A DNA stretch of 64,000 nt from Labilithrix luteola. Lineage in GTDB: Bacteria > Myxococcota_A > Polyangia > Polyangiales > Polyangiaceae. Made by a program: the position numbers and the translations under genes. The notes beneath the pieces were generated by a model. It worked only from the letters and a program-made list of their open reading frames with translations, was not told the origin of the DNA and made no database searches. Below are positions 18,408 to 27,572 of the stretch, piece after piece. The first letter of the stretch is position 1. Each line of letters starts with the position of its first letter. Location of the stretch: the NCBI RefSeq assembly GCF_001263205.1, contig NZ_CP012333.1:10025501-10089500 (forward strand), read 5' to 3'.

Positions 18408-19473
18408 GCGCCGCCTTCGCGGGCACCTTGACGAACTTGAGCGTCATGCGGTCGCTCTCGCCGATCGCCGCGTACTTGTCGTGGTCCTTGTCCTTGAGGC
18501 GGAACGAAGGCGGGAGCGTCCAGACGCCTTCCGGATAGTCCTTCGTGTCCTTCGCGTTCGCGTTGATCTCCGACTTGCCCGCGAGCTTGAAGCCCGCAGC
18601 CTCCACCTTCTCGATGACCCACTTCTCGGGGAGGTAGCCCTGCTTCCCGCTCTCGACCGGGTTCGCGTCGGGCTTGGCGCGATGCTGCTCGATGCCGAGG
18701 ATGCCGTTCGGCTTGAGAGCCTTGTTGAACTCGGCGAGCCACGCGTCGAGCGTGCCGCTGTTCTCCATGCCATGCAGCGAACGCATGACGAGGATCATGT
18801 CGGCCTTGCCGTCGACACCGAGGTTCGGCGTCTTGTCGAGAAGGATGGTGTCGACCTTGCCGTAGATCTCCGGTGCCTTGTCGAGGAACGACTTGAAGCG
18901 CTGGCCGTAGTAGGTGCTGCGCTGATCAATCGGACCGTTCGGGTCCGAGTTCGTCGCCATCAGCTTGCCCTGCTTGTAGAGCGTCGGCGCGAGAAGCTCG
19001 GTGTACCAGCCGTCGCCGGGGCCGTACTCGATGACGGTCATCGTGGGCTTGAGGCCGAAGAACTCGAGCGTCTCGACGGGGTGCCGGTACTTGTCGCGAT
19101 CCGCGTTGCCCGGCACGCGCGTCTTGCTCGCCACCGCCGCCGTGACGCCCGCCTTGCCGGTCGGGTACGTCTTGTCGGCGAGGGCCTTCGCCGCCGCGTG
19201 CAGCTCGGGCGTCCAGCGTGCGGCTTCGGCCTTGTTGTCGGCCTCCATCTTCGCGCGGTCTTCGGCGAGCTGGCGCTGCTCTTCCGCCTTCTTCTTCTCC
19301 TCCGGCGTCGGCTCCTTCGGCGGCGGCGGGGTCAGTGCCGCCGCGGGCGGCGGGGCGGTCACGGGGCTCGACGGCGCCGGCTCCGGAGCAGCGGGCGGCT
19401 CCGCGGGGGAACCACCGCAGGCTGCGAGAACGAAGAGCGCGAGAGCGGGACCGAGAACGCGGAATCGATTCAT
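18355..19473 (-). CDS. lipoprotein with class I SAM-methyltransferase fold
   Basis: A 372-residue predicted lipoprotein: signal peptide with LAAC lipobox at about residues 16-19, a Pro/Ala-rich linker to about 75, then a methyltransferase-like core. The glycine-rich SAM motif reads IEYGPGDGWYTELLAP (about 147-162), followed by acidic TNSDPNG and later strands TILLD and GILGIEQHR. The family (COG4798-like) is annotated as predicted methyltransferase and is often exported. Why a SAM-binding fold sits outside the cytoplasm is unknown, so it may have a non-methylating role. The C-terminus is Lys/Ala/Pro-rich. It overlaps the FUSC gene tail to tail. Confidence 0.82.
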   Translation of the reverse strand: MNRFRVLGPALALFVLAACGGSPAEPPAAPEPAPSSPVTAPPPAAALTPPPPKEPTPEEKKKAEEQRQLAEDRAKMEADNKAEAARWTPELHAAAKALADKTYPTGKAGVTAAVASKTRVPGNADRDKYRHPVETLEFFGLKPTMTVIEYGPGDGWYTELLAPTLYKQGKLMATNSDPNGPIDQRSTYYGQRFKSFLDKAPEIYGKVDTILLDKTPNLGVDGKADMILVMRSLHGMENSGTLDAWLAEFNKALKPNGILGIEQHRAKPDANPVESGKQGYLPEKWVIEKVEAAGFKLAGKSEINANAKDTKDYPEGVWTLPPSFRLKDKDHDKYAAIGESDRMTLKFVKVPAKAAPTKTDAKAPAKPAAPKK

Positions 19474-19574
19474 ACGGCACGTCTAGCCGGCCCTCGCACC
19501 ACGGTGCAAGGCACACGACCAGGTGTCATCAAACGACCACGCAACGCGTGCGATTTCGTACGAAACGCGATGGC

Positions 19575-20681
19575 TCAGCCGGTGACGGAGACGCCGATTG
19601 CGGCGGGCTCGGAGACGAGCGTTCCGTCCGTGGAGAGCGCTCGGAGCTCGAGCGTTCCCTGCCCGACCTTTGCACCACGCGCCTCGATGCTGACGCTGAT
19701 CGTGTTCCGGATCTGATCGGCGCCCGCATTCATCATCTGCTGCATCGCGCCGAACATGTCGGAGGCGTCGAGGCCGAGGCCCGCCGACGCCGGAGGTTCG
19801 ATGTACGCGAGCGGCAACTGCGCGACGAACACGTCGCCGACGCGTTCGACTGGCGGCGTGACGCTCGATCGGTCGAGGATACCCTCGAGCCGCATCTCCA
19901 CGTCGATGGCGTCGATCGTGAGAAGGTCGAGCGCGTCACCGCCGATCTCGAGGTTCACGCCGAGCACGGGAGCGCCGGACGACACCGAAACGGCGAAGAG
20001 CGGTCCCATCGTCTCGAGGCGCTTGCCAACCCTCGCCATCCGTACGGCCGAGGGAACCGCGGCATCGATCACGAGCGCACGCGGCATCTCTTCGTCGGCC
20101 CCCTCCTCGTCGAGCGGATCGGCGAAGCCGAGCATCGTTCCGGCGCTCGCAGGGGCATCCGCGCCTAGCGCCGAAGCGACGGCCGCGAGGAGCTCTTCGT
20201 GGGTGCTCGCCAGGATCCCACGCTCGAACGCCGACTTTCCCGAGGCCCCGGCCGCGAGCGCGGCGAGCTCGGGCGCAGGGCTCGGACGACCGAGCGGGAA
20301 CTTGAGCGTCACGCTCTCGTCGCCACCGTCGAAGACGAACGCCTCGACGCCTTCTTCGTCGAGATCGAGGGCCACCACCGTCGCGTCGCACGAAGCCGAA
20401 AGCGCAGCGCCCCATTCGTCCGCGTCGGCGATGTCGAGCGACGCAGCATTGGCGATCGACACCCAATCACCGACCTGCGAAACGACCACGTTCGGGCCGG
20501 CAAGTCCGTCGACCAGCGCAAGGGGGTTCCCCGGATCGATGCCGAACGGCTCGAGGCCACCGTCGTCTTCGGCGTACTCCGCCACCGCGCCCGAAACCTC
20601 TTCGACGCTCTTGCCGCGCACGAGCAGAATCATGGCCCCGAGTACCATCGTTCGCGACGCGACGGAACGGTCGCGCGCCAT
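19575..20681 (-). CDS. conserved protein of unknown function, acidic
   Basis: A 368-residue acidic protein with no signal peptide (start 20681, or ATG at 20648 or 20633 to give MILLVRGKS). Alternating strands and helices (NVVVSQVGDWVSIAN, DATVVALDLDEEGVEAFVF) suggest a repeated alpha/beta fold in the first 130 residues. The second half is beta-rich, with LFAVSVSSGAPVLGVNLEIG. I recognise no motif. It is upstream of the lipoprotein methyltransferase (about 100 bp) on the same strand and 71 bp from the divergent cyclotransferase gene. Confidence 0.6.
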   Translation of the reverse strand: MARDRSVASRTMVLGAMILLVRGKSVEEVSGAVAEYAEDDGGLEPFGIDPGNPLALVDGLAGPNVVVSQVGDWVSIANAASLDIADADEWGAALSASCDATVVALDLDEEGVEAFVFDGGDESVTLKFPLGRPSPAPELAALAAGASGKSAFERGILASTHEELLAAVASALGADAPASAGTMLGFADPLDEEGADEEMPRALVIDAAVPSAVRMARVGKRLETMGPLFAVSVSSGAPVLGVNLEIGGDALDLLTIDAIDVEMRLEGILDRSSVTPPVERVGDVFVAQLPLAYIEPPASAGLGLDASDMFGAMQQMMNAGADQIRNTISVSIEARGAKVGQGTLELRALSTDGTLVSEPAAIGVSVTG

Positions 20682-20752
20682 GCACGGCAGAGGTCCGTCG
20701 ATGCCGCGGGATGGGCCGCCTGGTTCGTCCTACAATGGGCGGCCGCTTCCCC

Positions 20753-21292
20753 ATGTGGATCTTCGCCTACGGCTCGCTCATCTTCCGCCCCGCGTTCCCC
20801 TACCTCGAGCGAAAGCGGGCATTCTTGCCTGGCTGGTCGCGGCGCTTCTGGCAGGGCTCCCCCGATCACCGTGGTGTTCCCGAAGCGCCCGGCCTCGTGG
20901 CCACGCTCGTGGCCGAAGCGGGTGCCATGTGTGGAGGTTGCGCGTACCGGATCGACACCACCGAGGCGCCTCGCATCCTCGCCGAGCTCGACGTTCGCGA
21001 GCAGGCTGGATTCGAACGCCACTGTTTCGCGCTCTTCGAAGAGCCGGACGGGGTCTCGTTCGCAGAGGCCGTCGTCTACGTGGCCAAGACGGACAATCCG
21101 CACTTCCTCGGCCCGCTCGACGAGAAGGCGATTGCCAGCTGGGTGCGCACGCGGCGCGGTCCGAGTGGCGCCAATATCGACTACGTGCTCTGTCTCCACG
21201 ACGCCCTTCAGGCGCTCGCGATCGACGACCCTCACGTCGACACCATCGTGCGATGGCTGCGTGAGGAGGTGATCGAGTCGACATCGTCCTAG
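20753..21292 (+). CDS. chaC: ChaC-like gamma-glutamylcyclotransferase
   Basis: A 179-residue cytosolic enzyme; ATG 20753 gives the family's usual N-terminus WIFAYGSLIFRP, the YGSL motif that binds the gamma-glutamyl group. Other ChaC features are PGWSRRFWQGSPDHRG (about residues 24-39), GCAYRID, and the candidate catalytic Glu in the strand-loop after LAELDVREQAG. ChaC enzymes cleave glutathione to 5-oxoproline and Cys-Gly. It is 32 bp upstream of the helicase gene on the same strand, with no obvious functional link. Confidence 0.9.
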   Translation: MWIFAYGSLIFRPAFPYLERKRAFLPGWSRRFWQGSPDHRGVPEAPGLVATLVAEAGAMCGGCAYRIDTTEAPRILAELDVREQAGFERHCFALFEEPDGVSFAEAVVYVAKTDNPHFLGPLDEKAIASWVRTRRGPSGANIDYVLCLHDALQALAIDDPHVDTIVRWLREEVIESTSS

Positions 21293-21324
21293 AGCCCACG
21301 CGCCTGTGCTATCGAGGGCATGAC

Positions 21325-22688
21325 ATGGCCACGCTGCGTTTCCATGCAGGCACGCTGGAGCTGCACGGCCTCGCGCAGGAGGCTTCGCAGGTTCCCGCAT
21401 CGTTCGTCTGGGACACACGAACGGCCTGTTTTCGTGCGCCCGCGATGGCCTATGCCGAGGTCGTGAGCGAGCTCCGTGCGCGCGGGACCGCGTTCGACGA
21501 CCAGGCTCGCGCGTACGATAAAGACCTGTCCGGCGCCACCGTGAGGCGCGAGCCGCGGCCCTACCAGGCGGAGGCGATCGACGCGTTCCGCGCTGCCCAT
21601 CGGCGCGGCGTGGTGGTGCTCCCCACCGGGGCCGGGAAAACGCACGTCGCGATGATGGCCATCGACGATCTACGACGCAGCACGCTCGTCGTGGCTCCGA
21701 CGTTGGATCTCGTCAGCCAGTGGTACGACCTCCTGCGCGCCACCTTCGGGGGACGATCGGCGTCATCGGCGGCGGCGACTACGACGTCCGCCCGCTCACC
21801 GTCACGACCTACGACTCGGCGTGCCTGCACATGGAGCACCTCGGCGCGCGCTTCGGATTCGTCGTGTTCGACGAGTGCCATCACCTGCCCGGCCCCAGCT
21901 ACAAGCTCGCGGCTCAACTCTGCCTCGCGCCCTTCCGCCTCGGGCTCACCGCGACCCCCGAGCGCGCCGACGGACAGCACCTGCTGCTCGACACGCTCGT
22001 CGGGCCGACCGTGTACCGCAAGGACATCTCCGAGCTCGCGGGCGAATACCTGGCGGACTACGACGTGGTCCACCTCGAGGTCGATTTGACCGAAGAAGAG
22101 CGTGCCGAACACGACGCGGAACGCGCGCTCTACCTCGGGTTCGTCGCGAAGAACGGCATCCGACTGTCCTCACCGCGTGGCTTCGGTGACTTCATCGCGC
22201 GCTCGGCCCGGAGCGCCGAAGGGCGTCGCGCCATGCGTGGCTACCGCCGGCAACGCGAGCTCGCGTTCGCGGCGAGCGCGAAGCTCACGCAGATCGAGCA
22301 CCTTCTCGACGTTCATCGCGACGGACGAGCCATCGTCTTCACGCAAGACAACGCGACCGCGTATCGAATCGCCCGGAGGTTCTTGCTGCCGGCCATCACG
22401 CATCAAACCCGTGTGAGCGAACGGAGCGAGATCCTCGCCGGCCTTGCCGACGGCACGTTCGGCGCCGTCGTGACGTCGAAGGTGTTGAACGAAGGGGTCG
22501 ACGTGCGTGAGGCGAACGTCGCCATCGTCCTCTCCGGCAGCGGGTCGGTGCGCGAGCACGTGCAGCGCCTCGGACGCATCCTCCGCAAGAGCGAAGGAAA
22601 GCGCGCCGTCCTCTACGAGCTCGTGACGTCGCGAACGGCCGAAACGCGAACGAGCGAGCGGCGGAGGGAGCACGATGCTTACCGCTGA
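21325..22688 (+). pseudogene. XPB/Ssl2-like superfamily 2 helicase, interrupted by a one-base frameshift
   Basis: Two frames together encode one helicase of about 454 residues. The first (from ATG 21325) carries the damage-recognition-like N-domain and Walker A LPTGAGKTH (about 99-107). The second, from about 21752 on, carries DECHH, LTATPER, AIVFTQDN and motif VI QRLGRILRKSEGK. The frames join at a run of five G (21748-21752): one more G would read FGGTIGVIGGG through. This is therefore either a homopolymer sequencing error or a real single-base deletion. XPB unwinds DNA in nucleotide excision repair-like reactions. Its end overlaps the Bax1 gene by 14 nt. Confidence 0.85.
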
Positions 22689-23910
22689 TCTCGCCGAAGC
22701 GCGCCGCTCCGGCGACGAGCTCGTCATCAAGCCGCTCGACACGCGCGGTCGTGTCGAGGCGCGCGAGCTTGCGGCCGCCTACCTCGACGCCGCCACGAAC
22801 CACCTCGGAAGCCGCCGTGAAGACCTCGAGGCCGCCTGGGACGCCATCAGCCAGGAAGCATCGAAGCCGAAGCGAGCGGCAGCGGTACGGAAGCTCGTCG
22901 AGGACGCCTGCGTGTTCGAAGCCGAACCCACCGTCTCGCCGCAAGACGTGCGCCGCGCCGTCTTCTCGCACGCGAGCCTACGGAGAAGGAACCGCGGCGC
23001 CTCCGAGCCATTCGATCGTGACGCGGTCATCGCGGAAGTCGCGACCTCGCTCGGCCTCACGCCGGAGCGCACCGAGCAGGCGCTCTTCGCGGATCTGCGT
23101 GGTGAACAACGACTCGTCACCGCACCTCAATCGGGCGCCGAGAGCTTCGCCGCGGCCTACGAGCTCGCACGACCGCAAGCGGTGCTGCTCCGCGCTGCCA
23201 GGGTGGTCTGCGAGATCGACGCCCCCTCGCCCGGCCCGCTGCGCGCGTTCTTCGGGCGCCTCAAGTTCCACAAGCTGCTCTTCGGTGCCGAGCGCGTCGG
23301 TGAACGGAGCATTCGCGTCACCGTCGACGGTCCGTTCTCGATGTTCGAGTCGGTGACGCGCTACGGCGTGCGGTTCGCACTGCTCCTGCCCGCGTTGCGC
23401 GAGCTCGAACGATGGACGCTCCGCGCCGACGTTCGTTGGGGTCCTTCGCGCGAGCAGCTCGGGTTCACGCTCTCCTCGGGCGACGTGACGTTCGGCGACG
23501 ATGCCGAGCCCCACGTGGCCGACGACGTGCGCGATCTGGCCGAGGCCCTCCGCGCGCTGCGGTCGCCCTATCGCGTCGAGCTCGCGAGCACGCTCCTCGA
23601 CGTGCCGGGCGTGGGCATCTGCGTCCCCGACCTCGTTCTCCGCCACGAGGACGGTGGGCCTCCCGTCTACGTGGAGGTGCTCGGGTTCTGGAGTCGCGAC
23701 GCTGTCTTTCGAAGAATCGATCTCGCGGAGCGAGGTCTCGGCGAACGCGTGGTGTTCGCCGTCAGTGCCCGCCTGCGGGTCAGCGCCGAGCTCCTCGAGG
23801 AGAGCGACTCCGCGGCACTCTACGTCTACAAGGGAAAGATGAGCGCGCGGGCCGTGCTCGAACACGTCGCGCGCCTCGGATCCGCAGGCCCATCGACGCA
23901 CGCGCGCTGA
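22675..23910 (+). CDS. Bax1-type (DUF790) nuclease, XPB partner
   Basis: A 411-residue protein whose ATG overlaps the helicase's 3' end by 14 nt. Features fit Bax1/DUF790: N-terminal helical regions, RAFFGRLKFHKLLFGAE (about residues 190-206), a central strand-rich part with VTRYGVRFALLLPALREL, and a nuclease core with GICVPDLVLRHEDGG and VYVEVLGFWS (about 317-340) bearing the Asp and Glu of a PD-(D/E)XK site; a following Lys (VYKGK) is also conserved. In archaea XPB binds Bax1 and the complex unwinds and nicks bubble DNA. The pair is established in archaea and sporadic in bacteria. Confidence 0.88.
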   Translation: MLTADLAEARRSGDELVIKPLDTRGRVEARELAAAYLDAATNHLGSRREDLEAAWDAISQEASKPKRAAAVRKLVEDACVFEAEPTVSPQDVRRAVFSHASLRRRNRGASEPFDRDAVIAEVATSLGLTPERTEQALFADLRGEQRLVTAPQSGAESFAAAYELARPQAVLLRAARVVCEIDAPSPGPLRAFFGRLKFHKLLFGAERVGERSIRVTVDGPFSMFESVTRYGVRFALLLPALRELERWTLRADVRWGPSREQLGFTLSSGDVTFGDDAEPHVADDVRDLAEALRALRSPYRVELASTLLDVPGVGICVPDLVLRHEDGGPPVYVEVLGFWSRDAVFRRIDLAERGLGERVVFAVSARLRVSAELLEESDSAALYVYKGKMSARAVLEHVARLGSAGPSTHAR

Positions 23911-23999
23911 CGGCCGCGTGAGGCTCGGCGCGAGCGCTCGAAGTCGCTCATCGCCGTCATCTTGTCGGGTCGTACGGGCGTTGCGAGGTTTCGGGCGGC

Positions 24000-24959
24000 G
24001 TGCGTTCCTTCTCGTTCGCTCTCCTTTCCACCCTGCTGGTCGGTTGCAGTGGCGAGGGACCAGCATCGCCCTCGAGCGACCCACCGGAAGACCCGACAAA
24101 GCCCCCAGGCGAACCACCGCCGAGCTCGGAGGACGAGGCTGGAACACCGCCGGGCAACAAGCCGAACGACGACGCAGGCACGACGCCCGCCGAGCCGATG
24201 GGCTGCAGCGTCAGCCCGCCGGACGTCGGAACGGTGACGCAGGAGCAGACCGTCGCTGCCGGCAAGAGCCGCACGTATCATCTCTCCGTTCCGGCGGCCT
24301 ATCAGGCCGGTGTTCCGACGCCGCTCGTGTTCGTCCTGCACGGCGCCGGCGACACGAATCCCGTCCACATGCGCGAGTGGTTCGACGTCGAAGCGCATGT
24401 CCCCGACGCCCTCTACGTCTATCCGCAGGCGCTCGTCAGAAGGCGCATCGACGGCACCGGCGGTGACGTTCCACGTTGGGATCTCCACGGAGATGACGAC
24501 ACAGCGCTCTTCGACGCGGTCGTCAGCGAGCTCTCCGAACGCTACTGCGTCGACCGGACCAACGTTCTCGCTACCGGTTTCAGCTCGGGCGGTAATTTCG
24601 CGAACCAGCTGGCGTGCCTTCGCCAGTCGGAGATCCGCGCGATCGGCGCCGTGTCGGGCCCTGGGCCCTTCACCGACGTTTGCGGTGGCGCGGTTGGCGT
24701 GTGGATGACACACGACACCGGAGACAACGTTCTGCCCATCGCCGATGCCCGCCGCGCCCGGGATTTCTGGGCTCGCGAGAACGCTTGTGGCGACGATTGG
24801 GTGCCCGACAAGCTCCCGATGTGCCGGCGCAACGCGGCCTGCCCTCCGAGCGCGCCGCTCGTGTACTGCGAGACGAGCGGCATCGGCCACGAGATGACCA
24901 CGTTCGCGGTCCCCGCCATCTCCGACTTCTTCGGCGCCATCCTCAAGACGAGCCGCTGA
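24000..24959 (+). CDS. esterase lipoprotein, PHB depolymerase/LpqC-like
   Basis: A 319-residue lipoprotein starting with GTG. The signal peptide ends at LLVGC, a good lipobox, followed by a 50-residue Pro/Glu/Gly linker. The catalytic domain (about 85-318) begins with a strand block ending VFVLHGAGD (oxyanion motif), has the nucleophile elbow GFSSGG (Ser about 200), the Asp-bearing segment VWMTHDTGDN and the His in SGIGHEMTTF. This is the LpqC/feruloyl-esterase family, which hydrolyses ester bonds in polymers or phenolic esters. Substrate is not determinable. A paralogue-like frameshifted gene lies at 50413. Confidence 0.85.
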   Translation: MRSFSFALLSTLLVGCSGEGPASPSSDPPEDPTKPPGEPPPSSEDEAGTPPGNKPNDDAGTTPAEPMGCSVSPPDVGTVTQEQTVAAGKSRTYHLSVPAAYQAGVPTPLVFVLHGAGDTNPVHMREWFDVEAHVPDALYVYPQALVRRRIDGTGGDVPRWDLHGDDDTALFDAVVSELSERYCVDRTNVLATGFSSGGNFANQLACLRQSEIRAIGAVSGPGPFTDVCGGAVGVWMTHDTGDNVLPIADARRARDFWARENACGDDWVPDKLPMCRRNAACPPSAPLVYCETSGIGHEMTTFAVPAISDFFGAILKTSR

Positions 24960-25040
24960 GAAACGCGCGACGCCGCTTTGTGCTCGCGCCACGGCGCTGT
25001 AACGTAGCCGCCGCGGTCCTGACCGCGAGGAGGTGTTGCC

Positions 25041-25907
25041 GTGTCGATCGTTCACGAGCTCCAGGCGTTGCCGTTGTTTCAGGGGATCTCCGAGGGCCAC
25101 CTCAAGGAGCTCGTCGCCATCTTCAAGACGGTCACGCACAAGGGTGGCACCGTCCTCTTCAGGCCCGGTGAGATCGCGGCCACGTTCGATATCCTGACGA
25201 GCGGCGAGGTCACCATCGAGGAAGAGGGCGCCGTTCGATTCCAGCTTCGCCCCGTGGCCCCCGTCGGAGAGCTCGGCTCGCTCACGGGCATCCCGCGCAG
25301 CACCACCGCGACCACCACCTCCGGCGCGACGCTGCTCTCCGTCCCCGTCGACACGCTCCATGCCTTCTTCGAGAAGCGCGGCGAGATCGGCTTCGCGTTC
25401 TACAAGAACCTGCTCCACGTCGTGAGCGACAAGGTTGGCCGTGATCGCCGCCGGCTCGACGAGATGCGCTCGAACCTGATTCGCACGCAGAAGTCGATGA
25501 AGCAGATGCGCGAGACCGTGCTCGCGGCGAAGGAGACCGACATCTCGAAGCCGCTCTTCGAGACCCTCGACACGCTCATCGAGAACAACCGCCGCGCGAA
25601 CTACCGCGTGTCGCCGACGCAGGCTTACGCCTCGCACGTGCGCCTCGACAGCGGCAAGCTCGCCGCCGTCCTCGAAGTGAGCCAGGGCTACTTGAAGCTC
25701 GAAGGCAGCGCGCCTTCGCTCACGAACGATCGGAGCCACTGGGCGGGCGTGATGGTGATGCCCACCGGCGAGATCCTCGTCAGCGGCAGCATCGTCCGCG
25801 AAGACGAAGGCGGCGTGGTCGTCAAGCTCGACACGCTCGTCGACGAATTCAAGGCCAAGCTCGACGACTACACGACGCGCCTCCAGCTCCTCGACTTCGT
25901 CGTCTGA
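25041..25907 (+). CDS. cyclic nucleotide-binding domain protein
   Basis: A 288-residue protein with GTG start and a strong AGGAGGT Shine-Dalgarno site 7 nt upstream. Residues 1-120 form a cNMP-binding beta-barrel (ALPLFQGISEGHLKELVAIF, then APVGELGSLTGIPRSTTATT) with GELGSLTG as the phosphate-binding cassette. No helix-turn-helix follows; residues 125-175 form a charged coiled coil (DRRRLDEMRSNLIRTQKSMK) and the C-terminus is a mixed domain with GEILVSGSIVREDEGG. It is probably a cytoplasmic signalling adaptor rather than a DNA-binding CRP. Ligand specificity cannot be read. Confidence 0.8.
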   Translation: MSIVHELQALPLFQGISEGHLKELVAIFKTVTHKGGTVLFRPGEIAATFDILTSGEVTIEEEGAVRFQLRPVAPVGELGSLTGIPRSTTATTTSGATLLSVPVDTLHAFFEKRGEIGFAFYKNLLHVVSDKVGRDRRRLDEMRSNLIRTQKSMKQMRETVLAAKETDISKPLFETLDTLIENNRRANYRVSPTQAYASHVRLDSGKLAAVLEVSQGYLKLEGSAPSLTNDRSHWAGVMVMPTGEILVSGSIVREDEGGVVVKLDTLVDEFKAKLDDYTTRLQLLDFVV

Positions 25908-25940
25908 ACGCAGCGCGAAACGAAGAACGCGCGAAACGAA

Positions 25941-25985
25941 AAACGCACGCTGGGCTCTCCGCGACCGGAGGCCAAGCGTGCGTTT
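25941..25985. terminator. bidirectional intrinsic terminator
   Basis: Ten-base perfect stem AAACGCACGC (25941-25950) pairing with GCGTGCGTTT (25976-25985), A-rich before and T-rich after, lying between the convergent genes at 25907 and 26024. The loop holds a second short GC helix (CTCC/GGAG). Direct repeats of GCGCGAAACGAA precede it. Confidence 0.8.
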
Positions 25986-26023
25986 CGTCTTTGCGTCTCG
26001 TCGTTCGTACCGTTCGACGCGCG

Positions 26024-27475
26024 CTACTTCACGATGGTCTTGCAGCCGAGCAGGATGTCGACCTTCGCCGTGCCGGTGCTGTTCTTCATCGTGTCGCAGG
26101 TCGACGGGCACAAGATGATCTTCGACGGCGCAGCGCTCGCCGGATCGACGTCGTAGTACCAGCCGCCGGCGGCATCGCAGTCGCCCGCCGCCTTCTTGTT
26201 GCCGAGAACCGAAGCGGTACCGTTATCGCTCGTGTACTGCACGTTGACCTTGTCGTAGTCGGCCGTGCCCGCCTCGGGCTTCGGAACTTCGTACTGGCAC
26301 GGCAGCGCCTGACCGCGGATCTTCTCGAGCGCCTGCTGGAATTGCGCGGTGACGTTCGCCCCCGTGCTCACCATGAACGCCGAGCCGGTGCCGCCGCTCG
26401 TCGCGATGGCGTTGAGGTTCGTCGTAGCCGTGGCTTTCTCGTCGTCCGAGAAGACGCCGATCACGAACGTCTTCACGCTGGGCGACCCCGAAGCCGACAT
26501 GGACGCGAGGTTGGCGATGCCCGGAATGTCGAGCGGCGTGCAAACGGTGGGCAGCCCGTCGGTCGCGAGGACCATGACCACCGCATGACCGGGATGATCG
26601 GTCGCGTACTGCTTCGAGTACGCGAGCCCACTCTGCATGGCCGTCCCCGTGGGCGTCATCATGTTGGGCTTGGGATCCGGCAGACTGTTGATCTTCGAGG
26701 TGAGCGCCGCCTCGTTGCCGGGCAACGCCCCGATGTTCACCGCGACGTTGGCGTAGTCTGAGGCGACGCAGGAGTCCCCCTCGCAATAGCCGACGGTGTT
26801 CGCCGCGCAGGATCCGATCAAGCAGCCGTAGTCAGGATCGCCCACGAGACAGCTGCTGCCCGTCGAGAGCGGCCCCAGCATGCACGCCCCCGTGGTTCGG
26901 CACTTGCGGCCACCGCAGTCTGCGTCCGAATCACAGCTCACGACGGGGTCGTTCGAGTTGGCGGGAGAGCAGGCCTTGAGGAAGCAGCGACCGAGGCTCA
27001 CGCCTCCGACGTTGCACTGAGCGTTCGATGTGCACGTCGCGGGTGCACCGGGGTGGACGATCGGAAAGATCTGCAGGCCGACGCCGATCCCCGCGGAGCT
27101 TGGATCGGTGAGAAACGCGTTGAGCGCAGTCTTCACCGATGCCCATTTCGTGGGCCCCTTTCCATCCGCGCCCGTCGTGGCCATCATCGAGCCGGATGAA
27201 TCGAGCATCACGAGGATGTCGAGCGGTAGCTGCTTGGCCGACTCCGTCTGCGCTGCGCACGTGCCGAGATCACCGCCGTCCGTGCCGTTGCTCGGTCCAC
27301 CGCTCGAGCCGAGGCTCCCAGACGAACCCGTCGAGGGCCCGTTCGAGTTCGAGCCCGATGACGTCGACGCATCTGCCCCTTCATCGAAGGAGTTGTCCTT
27401 GCTCGAACCACAAGCGGAGCTGACCGCGACGGTGAGGACACCGGCGAGCAGCAGCACGGAGAATCTCTTGGCCAT
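26024..27475 (-). CDS. VWA-domain lipoprotein with Cys-rich insertion
   Basis: A 483-residue lipoprotein; ATG 27475 follows GGAAAG and gives MAKRFSVLLLAGVLTVAVSS, with a SSAC lipobox and a Ser/Gly linker. The von Willebrand A domain has a MIDAS: DSSGS (about residue 90), MTPTGTA and LATDGLP. Between the second and third VWA elements a roughly 90-residue insertion rich in Cys (CNVGG, CDSDADCGGRKC, CMLGPL, CEGDSC) looks disulfide-bonded. The C-terminus has further Cys pairs. It is probably a surface or periplasmic adhesion or binding protein, divergent from the gene at 27573 and with a shared promoter region. Confidence 0.85.
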   Translation of the reverse strand: MAKRFSVLLLAGVLTVAVSSACGSSKDNSFDEGADASTSSGSNSNGPSTGSSGSLGSSGGPSNGTDGGDLGTCAAQTESAKQLPLDILVMLDSSGSMMATTGADGKGPTKWASVKTALNAFLTDPSSAGIGVGLQIFPIVHPGAPATCTSNAQCNVGGVSLGRCFLKACSPANSNDPVVSCDSDADCGGRKCRTTGACMLGPLSTGSSCLVGDPDYGCLIGSCAANTVGYCEGDSCVASDYANVAVNIGALPGNEAALTSKINSLPDPKPNMMTPTGTAMQSGLAYSKQYATDHPGHAVVMVLATDGLPTVCTPLDIPGIANLASMSASGSPSVKTFVIGVFSDDEKATATTNLNAIATSGGTGSAFMVSTGANVTAQFQQALEKIRGQALPCQYEVPKPEAGTADYDKVNVQYTSDNGTASVLGNKKAAGDCDAAGGWYYDVDPASAAPSKIILCPSTCDTMKNSTGTAKVDILLGCKTIVK

Positions 27476-27550
27476 GATGCTCTTTCCGCGGAACGAGCTG
27501 ATCCACAACGAACCGCTGAGCTCTTTTGCTTCTTTCTCGACGGAACCGAA

Positions 27551-27572
27551 AGACTGCACTAACGTTCAGTCT
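27551..27572. promoter_or_regulatory. palindromic operator-like site abutting a start codon
   Basis: 22-bp imperfect palindrome: AGACTG at 27551-27556 and CAGTCT at 27567-27572 are perfect arms, and inner AC/GT bases also pair, with one mismatch per arm. It ends one base before the ATG at 27573 in the divergent VWA/AT-hook promoter region. It could be an operator or a 5'-UTR hairpin. Confidence 0.5.

Noticed and set aside
21748..21752. Programmed frameshift in the helicase
   Set aside because: The run is five G with no typical slippery heptamer or visible downstream stimulator, and a similar one-base defect occurs in the unrelated esterase gene. Sequencing error or mutation is simpler.
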